Numbered from the stretch's first letter, positions 44,930 through 56,821 are shown. The stretch: DNA of 64,000 nt from Adiantum capillus-veneris (GCA_014529385.2 CM043947.1:125336391-125400390), one strand, 5' to 3'. Translations and numbers: made by a program. The notes: a model not told the origin generated them from the letters alone.

Positions 44930-45609
44930 TCTCTCATTGTGTGGAGTGCAAAGTGCAAGAGCTCCATCTCCTTCTCCAAGCTTGTTGAGAAATGGAGAGC
45001 CTACACCAACACTCTTGGCTATGGAATGCAAATCCAACCAAGAGCCATGCTTCAATGGTTAAGCTTTCCATCTTCTTCATTTTCATTACTATACTATTAT
45101 GTTATGCTAAGCAAGAAGAGTGATGATAAGTGAGGAACTATTTTTTTCTCCTATGGATGATTCTTCTTCCTCGTCCCTACCCTCATTCCCCGCTAGCTCT
45201 CTCCACCTTCGAAGGTGTTTGAGGCCTTGGAACTGAGGCTTGGGATAGTTAATGTTTTTTAAAAAGTTTATGTTGAGCTCATGGTGCATGAAGCTTTCCA
45301 TCTTCATAGCATCACCAAGGTCACAAGGAACACAAAGATTGTAGTGTAACAAGTCTCTCTTGATGGGAGAATCTATAATACAAACGCCTTTTGGAGGGAG
45401 GACCGCCTCCAAGTAAATCCGGTCCTCAACTATTGTCATGTTCTCTAATACTCTCTCTCTTACAAAAGTATTGTTCATACTAAGTTAATTAAGTACTATG
45501 TTCATGTTGCTACCATCAATTAAGTTCACCCTCTATGTTCTCAAAGTAATGCTCACTCTAATTCTCTTAATTCCGCCATTCTCAAAGTTCATAGGACATT
45601 TGCATTACA
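44158..45609 (+). repeat. 5' LTR of gypsy D
   Basis: TGTCATAAAATC... to ...TTGCATTACA, 1,452 bases. Contains (GA)19 at 44824-44861 and (CA)n at 44896-44928. Minus-strand frames such as 45107-45478 recur in the other LTR and are not genes of their own. Confidence 0.88.
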
Positions 45610-45610
45610 T

Positions 45611-45622
45611 TGGTATCAGAGC
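45611..45622 (+). other. Primer-binding site of gypsy D (initiator tRNA-Met)
   Basis: TGGTATCAGAGC one base after the LTR end (CA-T-TGGTATCAGAGC). Chromoviruses commonly use this primer. Confidence 0.85.
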
Positions 45623-46022
45623 ATTTAGTTTCTCTTTTCTTGCTTCAGAAGAGAGGTCCTTAAGTAGCCTATTAATGGTTGATTTGGTTATTATATTTGG
45701 GTAAGTGGGACTAGGATCTATTGTCAGTTTTGTTGAGCCCACTATGTGGGATATGGTGCACACCTTGGGAGCTTTGGTCTTAATAATGGGGTCTTTTTAG
45801 ACTTGCCTATTGCTTTACCGTTATTGAGCCATAAGAAGTCCAAAAGGAGCTATCCCTTGGCAATTGTGCTATGTTAGACACATCCCACTACTCTCTATAG
45901 TTAACCAATTCGAGCCGTGGGTGTAGATACTTAAGTGCTTATTTTCAAAGGCTAAGAGGAGTAGCAACTAAGGTTTTGAGTTGCCAAAGAATACACTAAG
46001 TAAACACATAAGTATAATTAGC

Positions 46023-47440
46023 ATGGCTGACAATAACCAAGAGAGTAGAATGAACATTGATAACTTTGTTTTTGCCCATGAAGGTGCTAATGATCCCCCA
46101 TGCTTATAAATTATCTTGCTACTAGGTTGCATCAAGCTATGGGAAACCCTACTTTGCAAGCCGAAGTTACTCAACAATTTCGTGCTTATGGGATTTCCCT
46201 TCTCTCTCCAAGAGGAGAGAGAGCTTAGGAGGCCTCTTGATGAGACCCCAAAAAGAAGACTCTCTCCCATACGAGAGGAGGAATCCAAAGAACAAGAAGT
46301 TAATGAATCCCTAAGTTCCTCTGAAGATTTGGTTCCACAAAGACGGGAGTCTAGACGATCGCCAACTCCTCCCATGAGAAAATGGTCAATACACAGTCCT
46401 TCTCCTCGTCACTCCAAAAGGGAAGAGAGGAAAAAAAGGAAGAAAAGGTCAAGAAAGAGGTCACCCTCTTCTCCTTCTTCTTCACCTTCCTCGTCTCCGG
46501 ACGAAAGCTATGGCTATTCTCCTAGAGAATAGAAGAGGGGAGGACATTGCAAATCATACCTTGCATGGAAAAGATCACAAAAGCTCAAGAATTTCAAAGA
46601 GGGTTTACTCACCTATGATGGCACCTTTGGTGCCACCGACAAAGTATTGACCTTCATCCAACAATTTGATGCGGCCTTTGGAGACGAGGGCTTCACGAAG
46701 TCCTCCAAGCTACACCATGTAGCTATGCACTTCTAGAAGTTGGCTCGTCAATGGTGGGCTAGCCTTCGTGGCAATGGTGAAGCTCCAAAGACAAAACTCT
46801 ACGAGTTTCCATCATGAAGTAATTCCTTTCAAGCGATGCAAAGGATAAAGTACTTATCGAATGGCGTATTTTGAAGCTTCTCTCACATGAGTCTATTCAC
46901 AAATATGTGGACAAGTTTTGGGATTTACATCTCAAGGCTACTATCTTCCAAAAGATAGACTTCGCTGAGCAAAAGCAACAATTTTGTGCGGGATTACCTG
47001 AAGAAATGATCGAGTATGTCAACTCCCAACGGCCTGGTTCTATCACCGAAGTAATCCACCACACCATGGTTGCTTCCCATCAATTTCCAACAAGGGGCTA
47101 GACAGAATGTCAAACCCATGGAAAACAAAGACAAAAATGATGCAAAGGGAAAAACCATTGCCCAAAACTCTTCCCAAGGCACTTTCTACAGCAACAACAA
47201 TAGGTCCAAGGAGAAGGTAGTTTACAAAGGTAAAAACAAACTCTCTCATGAAGAGCTTGAAGCTTTTCGCAAGGACCATAAGTGTTTTAAGTGTGGGGAG
47301 CAAGGACATGGCTATCGTTCTTGCCCCAAGAAAAATGCTTGCAATGAGACTCCTAGGGCTTCCACCATCGAAGCTCCAAAAGAGGATGCTCATTGCAAAG
47401 GATCATCTCTCTCCTATGCTTGGAAAAAGGTAAGGTAGCA
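46023..47440 (+). pseudogene. Gag of gypsy D with Arg/Ser-rich segment and CCHC knuckle
   Basis: Starts MADNNQESRMNIDN (ATG 46023), stop at 46107, continuing in other frames. 46230-46530 is strongly Arg/Ser/Lys-rich (KREERKKRKKRSRKRSPSSP), an SR-like tract unusual so early in gag. Then FIQQFDAAFGDEGFTKSSKL and ARQWWASLRGNG mark the gag core; FAEQKQQFCAGLPEEMIEYV its end. Knuckle CFKCGEQGHGYRSC at about 47283-47325 is intact. Several stops and shifts. Confidence 0.75.
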
Positions 47441-47447
47441 TGATGCC

Positions 47448-48044
47448 TTCATCTTGTTTGAACCTGGCTCTACTCACAACTTCATATCAATGGAGTTGGC
47501 CACCAAGTTGGGCATTCAAGCTTTTGAGATGGGAGATAATGTAACGGCTGATATAGCTTTCAAGGGACAGAAAGCCTTCATTACTACCTTGATTGGGAAG
47601 TTGAGGCTTTATGTCCAAAGCTTTGTCGACAAAGAATACTTTTCCATCTCTCCTCTCCAACATGAGGATGCTATCCTAGGGGCGCCATGGTTTGATCGCA
47701 TGGCTGCCAACATGAATTTCCTTGAAAGGAGAATCTACTTCACCTACAGAGGAAAGAACATGTATATAGATGCTAATGATTCTGGTCGTACTATACGACT
47801 TGTAAATTCACTAACTTTTGACAAGTCAATGAAAAGCTCAATTTTTGCATACATGATTTTTGTCAAAGAATCCACTAATGACAAAGCTAATGGTTTATCA
47901 AATGAAAATGGTAGGAATCAAGAAGAGTTAGACTTGTCTACTTTTCTAAATGGATTGCAAGATGTTTTCATCGATGATATCCATTTAGACTTACCTCCAA
48001 AACGAGGGGATGATGAGACCATCGAATTGAGCTCCTACCAGTAA
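47448..48044 (+). pseudogene. Protease region of gypsy D
   Basis: LFEPGSTHNFISMELATKLG at about 47451: canonical D-S-G-S-T-H-N-F has become E-P-G-S-T-H-N-F, so the catalytic Asp is lost. QHEDAILGAPWF at about 47660 is the second-half block (xxxILGxxWL). The frame runs open to 48044 and leads to RT with a frame change. Confidence 0.75.
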
Positions 48045-49280
48045 GCTCACCGCCTAACAAGCCTCCTTATCAAGTTTCCCAAGCTCAACAAGAGGAGATC
48101 ATGAGGCAAGTACAAGAATTGGTAGACAAAGGGATGTTGAGGTCTAGCTCCTCTCCCTTTTGTTCTCCAGTCCTTTTATTGCAAAAGAAAGATGGTACAT
48201 ACCGTATGTCTATGGATTATCGAGCACTAAACCATATCACTATCAAAAAAAAATTTCATGTTCCTCGGATAGAAGGTCTATTTGATAAGCTACAAGGCTC
48301 TACCTACTTCAGTAGGATTGACCTTAAAAGTGGCTATCATCAAATAAGGATAGTGGATGAAGATATCCTAAAGTCTGCATTTCGTACAACGTTTGGTCTT
48401 TATGAATATCTAGTCATGCCTTTTGACTTGACCAATGCACAAGCCACATTCAATCGTTTGATGGAGAAAATATTTACACCCTACCGCAAGTTCACTAGAG
48501 TGTTCTTTGATGATATCATCATCTACTCGAAGTCCTTGGAGGAACACAAGCAACATCTCCAAGTGGTTTTTCAAGCATTGAGGGAGAACAAGCTTTTTCT
48601 CAACCAAAAGAAAAGCAAAATTTTCCTTCAAGAGATTCAATACTTAGGTCATAATATCTCTCAAGATGGTATCTGTATGGATCCATCAAAGTTGGAGGTA
48701 ATAAAAGCATGGCCTAATCCAAGGAATATACATGAGCTAAGAAGCTTTATTGGTATGTGTGCATACTATAGACGCTTCATAGCAAAATTTTCTCAAATAG
48801 CAGGACCGTTACATGACTTAACAAAGAAGAACGTTAAGTATTCATGGACTGCTAAGGAGAAAAAAGCTTTTGACATGCTCAAAGAGAAGCTTACCTCTCA
48901 ACCAGTCCTCATGCTTTTGGATCTCTCAAAGCCATTTGAGGTCCAATGTGATGCTTGTGGTGATTGCCTTGGAGCAGTCTTGCTTCAAGAAGGGCATGCC
49001 ATAGCATATGAGAGACGAAGGCTCAATACGGATGAACAGGTCTTGGGCATTTATGAGAAAGAGATTTTAGTTGTTATCCATGCCTAAGACACATGGAAGC
49101 ACTATTTATTGGGGACTCTATTTGTTTTAAAAACAAACCACCAAAGTTTCAAGTACTTCATGACGCAAACCAAGCTTTCCGACAAACAAATGAGGTGGGT
49201 AAATTTTCTTTCACAATTTTATTTTCATATTGCTCACATTGTTGGTAAGCACAATCAAGTGGCCGATGCACTTGCATGAC
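48045..49280 (+). pseudogene. Reverse transcriptase and RNase H of gypsy D
   Basis: RT open 48101-49087: ELVDKGMLRSSSSPFCSPVL, MSMDYRALNHITIKKKFHVP, FSRIDLKSGYHQIRI and catalytic FFDDIIIYSKSLEEH (YxDD as FFDD). The thumb/connection (YLGHNISQDGI, FIGMCAYYRRFI) is complete. RNase H begins PFEVQCDACGDCLGAVLLQE, has a stop at 49085, and ends with IVGKHNQVADALA followed by a stop at 49277. Length and order fit a chromovirus. Confidence 0.85.
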
Positions 49281-49329
49281 GACCAAAAGTCAATGCGGTG
49301 TCTATAGCAACTCACAATGATCTATCTTC

Positions 49330-50760
49330 CATGATAGATGAGTATGCTATTGACCCTGACTTCAAAGATGTCATGTCAGCCCTTGCTTTGGGGAAGAGAG
49401 AGGAATCATTCACCTTGTAGGATGGTTATCTTGTCCATGGCAATAGACTATGTGTTACCCACTCCCTTCGTGAGAAAGTCATGTATGAATCCCATGCTCC
49501 TCCCTATGCAGGGCATAGAGGTATTCAACCTACTCTTTGAGGAGTAGAGACATACTTCTATTTGGCCTATCATGAAAGTGGACATACAAGAGTATGTTTC
49601 AAAGTATGTGGTATGCCAAAAGACTAAGTATGATAGAGGGAAGAAACCTGGATTACTTCAGCCATTGTCAATCCCTAATTCACCATGGGAGAGTATATCC
49701 ATGGATTTTATCTTTGGATTACCCAAGTCTATCCATGGGAATACAGGAATATGGAGAATAATTGACAGGTTTAGCAAGGAAGCATACTTTATTCCTGTCA
49801 AAAAGACTATTAAGGCACACCAAATGGCAACCATCTTCATATCTCAGATTTTCAAACACCATGGATTACCAACATCCATCGTGTCAGATAAAGATCCTAA
49901 AATGACCAATAATTTTTGGAAAGGTCTCTTTGAAAATCTAGGTACAAGATTGAATTTCTCTTCGGCCTACCACCCACAAACGGATGGCCAAAGTGAGATA
50001 GCCAATCTTACGATACTCGATTTACTAAAGACTTATGTTACAGAAGTAGATCAACGATCACAATGGGAGAAGTACTTACCCCTTATAGAGTATGCGTACA
50101 ATAATACTGTCCATACTACTACAGGAAAAGCACCTTTTGAGATCATAGAGGAAAGACCTAAAAGTCCCTTGCTACTTAAAGTACATGGGAAGATCTTCGT
50201 TGCTGATGAGTATAGCAATGACCAACAAGAATCTTTTCAAAAGGTTAAGGAGGCTATATCCATCTCTCAATAAGGCAAAAAGTTGCTATTGACAAGCATA
50301 GAAGGGCCTTAACATTCAAAGAAAATGATTGGGTCTTACTTCAGTTTCCCAAGGCTCGATTGAGGCAAACGACGGGAAAAAATCCTACGGGCCATCAAAA
50401 GTATTATGCTAAATTAGCAAAAAGATACTATGATCCTTTTCAAATATTGAAGCCAATCAATGACATGGCTTATAAACTCAAGTTGTGCAACCATTGGCTC
50501 ATACACAATGCTTTTCATGTGAGCCTACTTAAGCCCTACAAAGGAGAGCCACCAATAGAACCAATTATTGAAGACCCTCCAGAAATCGAAGACCAAGAAG
50601 AGATGCTAGAACCCAAAGCTATCCTTCGGCATGAAGACAAGGTACTACGGCATGGTAAGATTATCTGACGATATCTTATTTAGTTCAAAAATTATCCATT
50701 TGAAGATGCTAGATGGATGCAAGGAATACAGCTTAAGGGTAGTATGAACCTTGTCAATGC
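49330..50760 (+). pseudogene. Integrase and chromodomain remnant of gypsy D
   Basis: Zinc region SHAPPYAGHRGIQPT with YVSKYVVCQKTKYDRG, where the first Cys is Tyr. Core: SMDFIFGLPKS, VSDKDPKMTNNFWK and SSAYHPQTDGQSEI carry the DDE residues. C-terminal KYYAKLAKRYYDPFQILKPI and LIHNAFHVSLLKPYKG follow. 50600-50740 reads MLEPKAILRHEDKVLRHGKI, a stop, YLI, a stop, then FKNYPFEDARWMQ, a decayed chromodomain (KWKxYPxEDATW). Chromodomains direct insertion to marked chromatin. Confidence 0.8.
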
Positions 50761-51134
50761 TTACAATGCTGCACTAGAGTAAGCAAATGTAAATGCTTTC
50801 TAAATGAACAATGTTTTTGTCTTATAAGATTAATCCTCTTTTGTGCACAAATTTAAATAGTATGCATGCTTAGAATCATGTTTGTGATGACGACGTCATT
50901 CAAATACCAAGTAGAATCTGTCACTCTACTTTGGGAGTATGATATGGACTAAAGAGTAGACATGCTTGCGGCAGCTACGTCTCCCAAGTACCAAATGGAT
51001 TAGTCATCCATTTTGGAATGATGTCACAGGGTGAAAAGAGATCCTCTACCCACTAAGAAACGTAGACTAATGACTAACACTTTATCTCTTCTACCTCATA
51101 GTCGAGGACGACTATGATTTCAAGAGAGAGGTAA
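50761..51134 (+). other. 3' untranslated region and purine tract of gypsy D
   Basis: Ends GTCGAGGACGACTATGATTT-CAAGAGAGAGGTAA just before the LTR. The CGAGGAC word followed by a purine tract is a usual end of gypsy internal regions. Confidence 0.65.
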
Positions 51135-51917
51135 TGTCATAAAATCTAATATCTAGCAACCCCAAATGATTTTCTCATATTAAACTGATCATTTAATGTG
51201 GAAGAATAAACGGGAACAAGGGTTAGAATATAGACATGTGCTTATAGATCTATCTCAACACAAGACCAAGGTTAAAAGGGGTCCAAATGAGAGATGGTAT
51301 GTTAAAGAGCAATGCTATCTAATGGAGCTTAAATATCGTAGGGTTAGCTTCATTAAATACCTCCAAAAGTTAGTGTTCAAAAGTCCTTTGACCTTAGGCA
51401 AGCTAGGGCTGACCTTGAGGTGGGAATCCTACCCAAGCATGAGGTGCTTGTTGGCTTGCTAAGTGTCAGTGGGAACCTTACCCAAAAGTTAGTGTTCAAA
51501 AGTCCTTTGACCTTAGGCAAGCTAGGGCTGACTTTGAGGTGGGAATCCTACCCAAGCATGAGGTGCTTGTTGGCTTGCTAAGTGTCAGTGGGAACCTTAC
51601 CCAAAAGCTTGGGGTGTTTCTTACATGCTTAAATGACTAAAGTTCTTAAAGTATTCAATTCAAAGATAACTATCAAGTGGCATCAATGTTTCCATGCTTG
51701 ATTGACTAAGTCCTTGAAGTATTCAATTCAACCAAATAACTTAATAAGCATAAAAAACACATGTTCAAATGATCCTCCACATGTGGCCCTGATGATGTGT
51801 TTGACTGCTATTGGATAGGTTTTAAAGGGGTCCAATGAGAATTTAGATACATAAAAAGAAATAATTAAGTTCTTTCGTTAAAAGAGGAAAAAGAGGACAC
51901 ATGTCCAAATGAAATAA

Positions 51918-51968
<51 letters not shown>

Positions 51969-52706
51969 GACCAATCATGAGAGGGAGGTATACTCTCCCA
52001 CACACACACACACATTCTCTCATTGTGTGGAGTGCAAACTGCAAGAGCTCCATCTCCTTCTCCAAGCTTGTTGAGAAGTGGAGAGCCTACACCAACACTC
52101 TTGGCTATGGAATGCAAATCTAACCAAGAGCCATGCTTCAATGCTTAAGCTTGCCATCTTCTTCATTTTCATTGCTATGCTATTATGGTATGCCAAGCAA
52201 GAAGAGTGATGATAAGTGAGGAACTATTTATTTTTCCTATGGATGATTTTTCTTCCTCTTCTCTACCCTCATTCCCCGCTAGCTCTCTCCACCTTCGAAG
52301 GTGTTTGAGGCCTTGGAACTGAGGCTTGGGATAGTTAATGCTTTTTGCAAAGTTTATATTAAGCTCGTGATGCATGAGGCTTTCCATCTTCATAGCATCA
52401 CCAAGGTCACAAGGAACACAAAGATTGTATTGTAACAAGTCTCTCTTTATGGGAGAATCTATAATACAAACGCCTTTTGGAGGGGGGACCGGCTCCAAGT
52501 AAATCCGGTCCTCAACTATTGTCATGTTCTCTAATACTCTCTCTCTTGCAAAAATATTGTTCATGCCAAGTTAATTAAGTACTATGTTCATGTTGCTACC
52601 ATCAATTAAGTTCACCCTCTATGTTCTCAAAGTAACCTCACAAAAATGCTCACTCTAATTCGCTTAATTCCGCTATTCTCAAAGTTCATGGGCCATTTCC
52701 ATTACA
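51135..52706 (+). repeat. 3' LTR of gypsy D with 119-bp duplication
   Basis: TGTCATAAAATC... to ...TCCATTACA, 1,572 bases. The 120-base excess over the 5' LTR is a tandem duplication, 51363-51481 and 51482-51600. (GA)n is longer (51921-51966) and (CA)n shorter (51999-52014) than in the 5' LTR. Confidence 0.88.
51363..51600 (+). repeat. Tandem duplication 2 x 119 bp inside the 3' LTR
   Basis: CCAAAAGTTAGTGTTCAAAA...GGGAACCTTAC occurs twice head to tail with one or two differences; it is single in the 5' LTR. It arose after insertion, or after the last replication cycle. Confidence 0.92.
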
Positions 52707-53470
52707 ATATACCATTGAAGATCTAGAGTACCTTAATAAAAACTACTATAGACCTGTTCCAAATACCCTTCAAGCTTCTCATCTAATTTACCCCAACAAA
52801 GACAAGGACACCCACAACCTTCAAGTATTCAATCAAATAGAAGGAGAACCACACACATTCGTCGCCATCGATAAAAGAAACAACTCATGCAACAAAACAA
52901 TAAATATTCCAGTAGATCCTAAATTAACTGGAGGGTTGCATGCCACTTTGAGCCTAAAAGCAAACATGGTTGTCAAGCTATGTGCAGGAAGCTCTCGACG
53001 GATTGGTTAATGGCGTTGAAGGTGAGTACAAAAATTTCACAAAAATACTCAACAAAACAATGATTTGGGTTCATTTTGCAAACCCTATCATTGAAAAGAA
53101 AAAACGCTATGAAAATCAGACACTATATTTATCAACCATTATGAGAGAATGGACTCCAACAGAACATGTCGTGCGCGAGTTTCAGGTGGGAAAAAATTAT
53201 TTGATTACGATGTCAAGATTACAATTCCGACTACAACCAGCTAGTGCACAAACAATCCACCGTTCGCAAGGCCTGACATTGCAAACCCTAGCTTTCAGTC
53301 CCAGACACATACGAACACATGGCCTTGCATACACAGCACTATCACGTATCCAAGACCCAGCAAACCTACACATGCTCGAAAGACTACAAGCTTCCCATAT
53401 CAAAGTTGACCAAATTGTGCTAGAAGAATCAAATCACCTCCAATTACAAGCCAAATGGATCTCCATCTAG
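52707..53470 (+). pseudogene. PIF1-like helicase, C-terminal half (split)
   Basis: Resumes after the LTR: EDLEYLNKNYYRPVP, a LIYPNKDKDTHNLQVFNQIE segment (PIF1 L-x-P-x-N-x-x-V-D/x-x-N), FVAIDKRNN and LSLKANMVVKLCAG. A frame change near 52990 leads to DGLVNGVEGEYKNF (GLVNGxxG). 53210-53470 has PASAQTIHRSQGLTL and HGLAYTALSRIQDP, the end motifs of SF1B helicases (A-x-x-x-T-x-H-x-x-Q-G, Y-x-A-x-S-R). Ends at stop 53468. Only one frameshift here, so it decayed little before or after the chromovirus inserted. Confidence 0.75.
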
Positions 53471-54618
53471 AAGACATCCGAAGCTTACTGCCAACTAGAA
53501 AACACATCCCATCATTCAATCACTAAATGTCTTGTCTTTCAACAAAAATATTGCAAAGATTATGGAAAATTCCACGCTAACTCTCACAAAGACTTAGAAG
53601 AAATATATAAAAGAAAGTTATCTGCCATGTGATACTAATCTGCAAGTTTTATCCAATGGTCCACAATCGCACCAAAAATCCAATGCTTTACTAAGGACTC
53701 CTTATGTAGTCCAAAAAGAACCTCAAAGATACTAAAAGTCTACGTCTTTACTATATAAAACAAGGAAAAATTTCAACCTCTCTCTCGACCAAATGTCAAA
53801 AGGAGCTTGATCCAGCCAGTGTGGCTTGAGCGAAACGCCAACACAAGTGACATTGCATGCGACACACAGGTACGTGCGATAAAGGGAGAGAGAAGAGAGA
53901 AAGATAGAGTTTCTGTAGCCGGACATACTAGTCCCAATAAAATGTAAGAGATACATTAAGGAAACCCTTCCCATGCACAAGTTCATATCAGAACCTACTT
54001 AAGAGGTTTAAATGATCAGATTATGCATATACTATGGTCCATTTATGAAGTAACATACATTAAGCAATTGTCTTACTATTTTGTATCATCCCAAATTAAA
54101 ATATTAAGTAGATGTCAATTTTGTGAAACACAAAAAGATACGATATTGAAAAGGGGTATTTGAATAACAATTGGATAATTCTACTCTTGTGGACTCACTC
54201 GATTGTCTTTGAAAGTAGAGGAGCATACCTTGGGCCTTTGAGGAACTTTCATTTGGTTATTTTTAGCCTTATAATCATTCCAACATCCCTTCCTTCCCTT
54301 GTTTGAGATGCTTTCATGATGGAAACTCTTGGATCATTGAATATAACAAGATGTGGCCCCATCACTACACTAACAATGTGTGATGATATGTTGTATCTTT
54401 CCCATTTAGAGGGGTTTCCCACAAGATTACGATGAATTTGGAACTCCGGTATTAGGTTTCCTTTCCATGAAAAATCAAAATGAGGGAAGGAAATGCATAA
54501 TTTTTTACTAATTGTGCAAAATCTTTAGAAAAGCCCAAAACGCTCAAGGTACAGGTTATGGTGGACACATGTGAAGCTCTTCTTTAAGGTTTGAATATTT
54601 GAATTGTGGTTGTACGAG
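53471..54618. other. Unassigned
   Basis: Downstream of the helicase. No Helitron-type CTRR end with upstream hairpin could be fixed by eye, and no coding frame is convincing. Confidence 0.25.
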
Positions 54619-54794
54619 TGTGAGCCACTCTTTCTTTTTTTCTTGTGTTTCAATCACACAAATCATATGTGAATCAAAACAAACGTCTTTATGAGCACAC
54701 AGAGTCGCCTGGCCACACTCGAACCCATGACCCGGCTCACGAAGGCCGAGTACTCAACCAACCAGGCTAGCTCCAAAGGATGTGAGCCACTCTT
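54619..54794 (-). mobile_element. tRNA-derived SINE with perfect 14-bp target duplication
   Basis: TGTGAGCCACTCTT occurs at 54619-54632 and 54781-54794. The 148 bases between, on the minus strand, begin TCCTTTGGAGCTAGCCTGGT and contain a box A-like TGGTTGGTTGAGTACTCGG and a box B-like GGGTTCGAGTG ~30 bases on, as in an RNA polymerase III promoter of tRNA. The 3' end is A-rich (AAGAAAAAAAGA). Box spacing, short length and tail identify a SINE, not a functional tRNA: no cloverleaf acceptor stem is kept. Confidence 0.75.
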
Positions 54795-55217
54795 ATTCAA
54801 AAGGAAGAAGCTTACTTTTTGTGCAAGGATACATTACAAAACTGGTGTTTGTCCCAAAATAAGAAAAATTATCTCTATGTAGACACAATTAAGACTTCAT
54901 AGTGAAATACATTCATGTGTTTCCTTGAAGAGGCTACAAGTACGTACTTCAAAAGAATGCATCAGTGAGAAACAAGTAGTTACAAATGGGCTCCACAATT
55001 TTACAAGAAAAGCACACTATACACATGGCTTCCACCACTAAATATCATACTGACGAATGGTTTAGAAGCACTAAAAGGCAAGCTCTTCGATAAGAAGAAA
55101 CACAAACCTTTAGAAGGTCGACGTGGTCTACAAACCTCTGGACACAATTTATAGGAATGCGTGCTATTTGGCTAAGCTTTAAAGCACTAGTTTGCAGACG
55201 TTGCCTTCGATGATGAC

Positions 55218-55218
<1 letters not shown>
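54795..55218. other. Unassigned
   Basis: No coding frame or repeat recognised. Confidence 0.2.

Positions 55219-55261
<43 letters not shown>
55219..55261. repeat. (CT)n microsatellite
   Basis: About 21 CT units. Confidence 0.95.
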
Positions 55262-55264
<3 letters not shown>

Positions 55265-56150
55265 GGCTATCAATGCACATTGATTTAAGACGATCGATTG
55301 CAAAATGCCTTGTCTACACACGAGCGGGGCTAGGGTTTCTGCCTACAAAGCATCGCATGGCTTGGGGGCACCTCTCGCAAACTTGCAGCAGGGCAACTCT
55401 GGACCGCAACTGGGAGTTTTGGAAACATAGGTCCCTAGGGGACCTCCTACGCTTCAGCAGGGCAAGCCGTCTCTGTCTTGGCAAGGGTGGAGCCTTCCGG
55501 CTCATGGGGGAGCCGTGAGGGAGAGGTACAACCCTTTGCAAGGAGCAGGTACCTTCCATTTTAGTTCGTGGGCTACTGCAAGGGCTAATGCCCATCCAAG
55601 AGCAGATCGGGTGTGCAGAGCCTGTGATTTCTTGCAGGAGGGCCGCTGATGTTTCTCTATCGGATGACTTGGATATATGGGGTGGAGTTTCGTAGTGGGG
55701 TCGGATGGTGGATGCATTGTTTCATCTGATGTTGTTCTTGGGCTACTGGTCGGTGGCTTCATCCAGTCTTCATGCGGTTCTATTGTTCCATTGGTGGGGC
55801 CCGCCGACTCTTCATCTTCCGGGTGGAGTTGTTGATCTCGATGATACCTTTTGCGGCAATAGGTGTGTTGGTTTGTGCTTACATAGTCTTCATGTTGTAG
55901 TCTTGTTGTTCTTCTTGGCGGGTTGTGTGTCATATGGTAGGGTTTTACCGTACCGCCCGTGGTGGCAGCCAAAAATTGATATATAATCGCGAGGCTGGCT
56001 CCCCGTAAAGCCAGTCTAATGTGGTTGCATCTGTGTGTTGAACTTGTTGGATTATGGGTCTCTTGGCTCGGTGTGAGCAGGAGCTTTATGTAATTATTTT
56101 TTGTATTAATTCAATCTACTCACAGCTATGAGTTTTGCCAAAAGAAAAAA
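55262..56150 (+). mobile_element. Tailed retroposon, 5' end unclear
   Basis: Ends with hairpin ACTCACAGCTATGAGT (56118-56133), TTTTGCCAAAAG and an A-run (to about 56150), the same layout as the LINE tails at 18.8 and 20.2 kb. The preceding TAATTATTTTTTGTATTAATTCAATCTA also resembles the pre-hairpin sequence at 19915-19935. No firm ORF; the antisense frame 55502-55972 is probably chance. The 5' boundary was not found and may lie later than given. Confidence 0.45.
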
Positions 56151-56756
56151 ACGATAAAATGAGGACACATGGAGGGGAAAGCCTTCCTCGTTTATTGGCT
56201 TTCTAAAAGAAGCCTTAGAGTTGAGTCGGGTTAGACATACTTTCAATGTTTTCAGTGATGATTGAGACTTGCATTAAATGTTATTTCAATTTTAAAATAG
56301 TAAATGGGTCTTTTTATTTCAATACTGGGACATACTCAGTGTTAGGATTTGACGCCCTTCTTCCCTTCTTTGACTCTCGAGCCCTTCAAATGAAGGCCAC
56401 TTTGAGGCAACACCTGTGTTTTGAAGGGAGAAGGCAAAATATGCCCATCCTCATGGAAGGATGCTAATCCCACTTTCCTGTCATTAGAAGGGCAACCCTT
56501 ACTAAAGCCCTTCCTGGACTTGAACTGAGGTCAAGGCCCACCAAAGGTAGGAGTGGAGACATTTGCATTCACATTCGCATTTTACGTATTGACAGGAATT
56601 AAAAGTAGATGAGGGGATCAGGGTGTGTGGTTAATCCATTCATAATTTGGTAATTTCCTAAATTCTAATGGGAAATGGGCCAGTGGCCACTGCTAAGTTC
56701 TAACTTAACCTAATGGGAAATGGGCGACTTAGTGCTCACCCAAAATTTTGAACGAG
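56151..56756. other. Unassigned; possible inverted ends of a small element
   Basis: GTGTTAGGATTTGA (56339-56352) is near-complementary to ATCAAATCCTAACGC (57331-57345). TGTCATTAGAAGGGCAA (56478) recurs as TGTCATTGGAAGGGCAA (57240). TAATGGGAAATGGGC also occurs twice (56659, 56712). Meaning uncertain. Confidence 0.25.
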
Positions 56757-56821
56757 CTAGACTCCAAAGCCGTGGTGCGAGCACTGCGAGTGTAACTCTT
56801 GCTCTCGGCCTCTCTCTGTAG

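Larger units (their letters stand above)
44158..52706 (+). mobile_element. Chromovirus (Ty3/gypsy) D, structurally complete, decayed
   Basis: 8.5-kb plus-strand element: 5' LTR 44158-45609, tRNA-Met primer site, gag, protease, RT, RNase H, integrase, chromodomain remnant, purine tract and 3' LTR 51135-52706. It splits a PIF1-like helicase. In-frame stops and frameshifts in gag, RNase H, integrase and chromodomain make it inactive. LTRs differ by scattered changes, microsatellite length and a 119-bp duplication, so the insertion is older than the copia element. Confidence 0.88.

Noticed and set aside
45107-45478. Minus-strand 123-aa frame, repeated at 52175-52564
   Set aside because: It recurs because both lie at the same place in the two LTRs of gypsy D; LTRs are non-coding and nothing suggests a protein.
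54700-54775. tRNA gene
   Set aside because: Box A- and B-like sequences are present but no acceptor stem pairs, and a target duplication and A-tail show it is a SINE.
55314-55972. Antisense frames 55314-55595 and 55502-55972
   Set aside because: They run against the orientation fixed by the A-tail at 56150 and show no domain.
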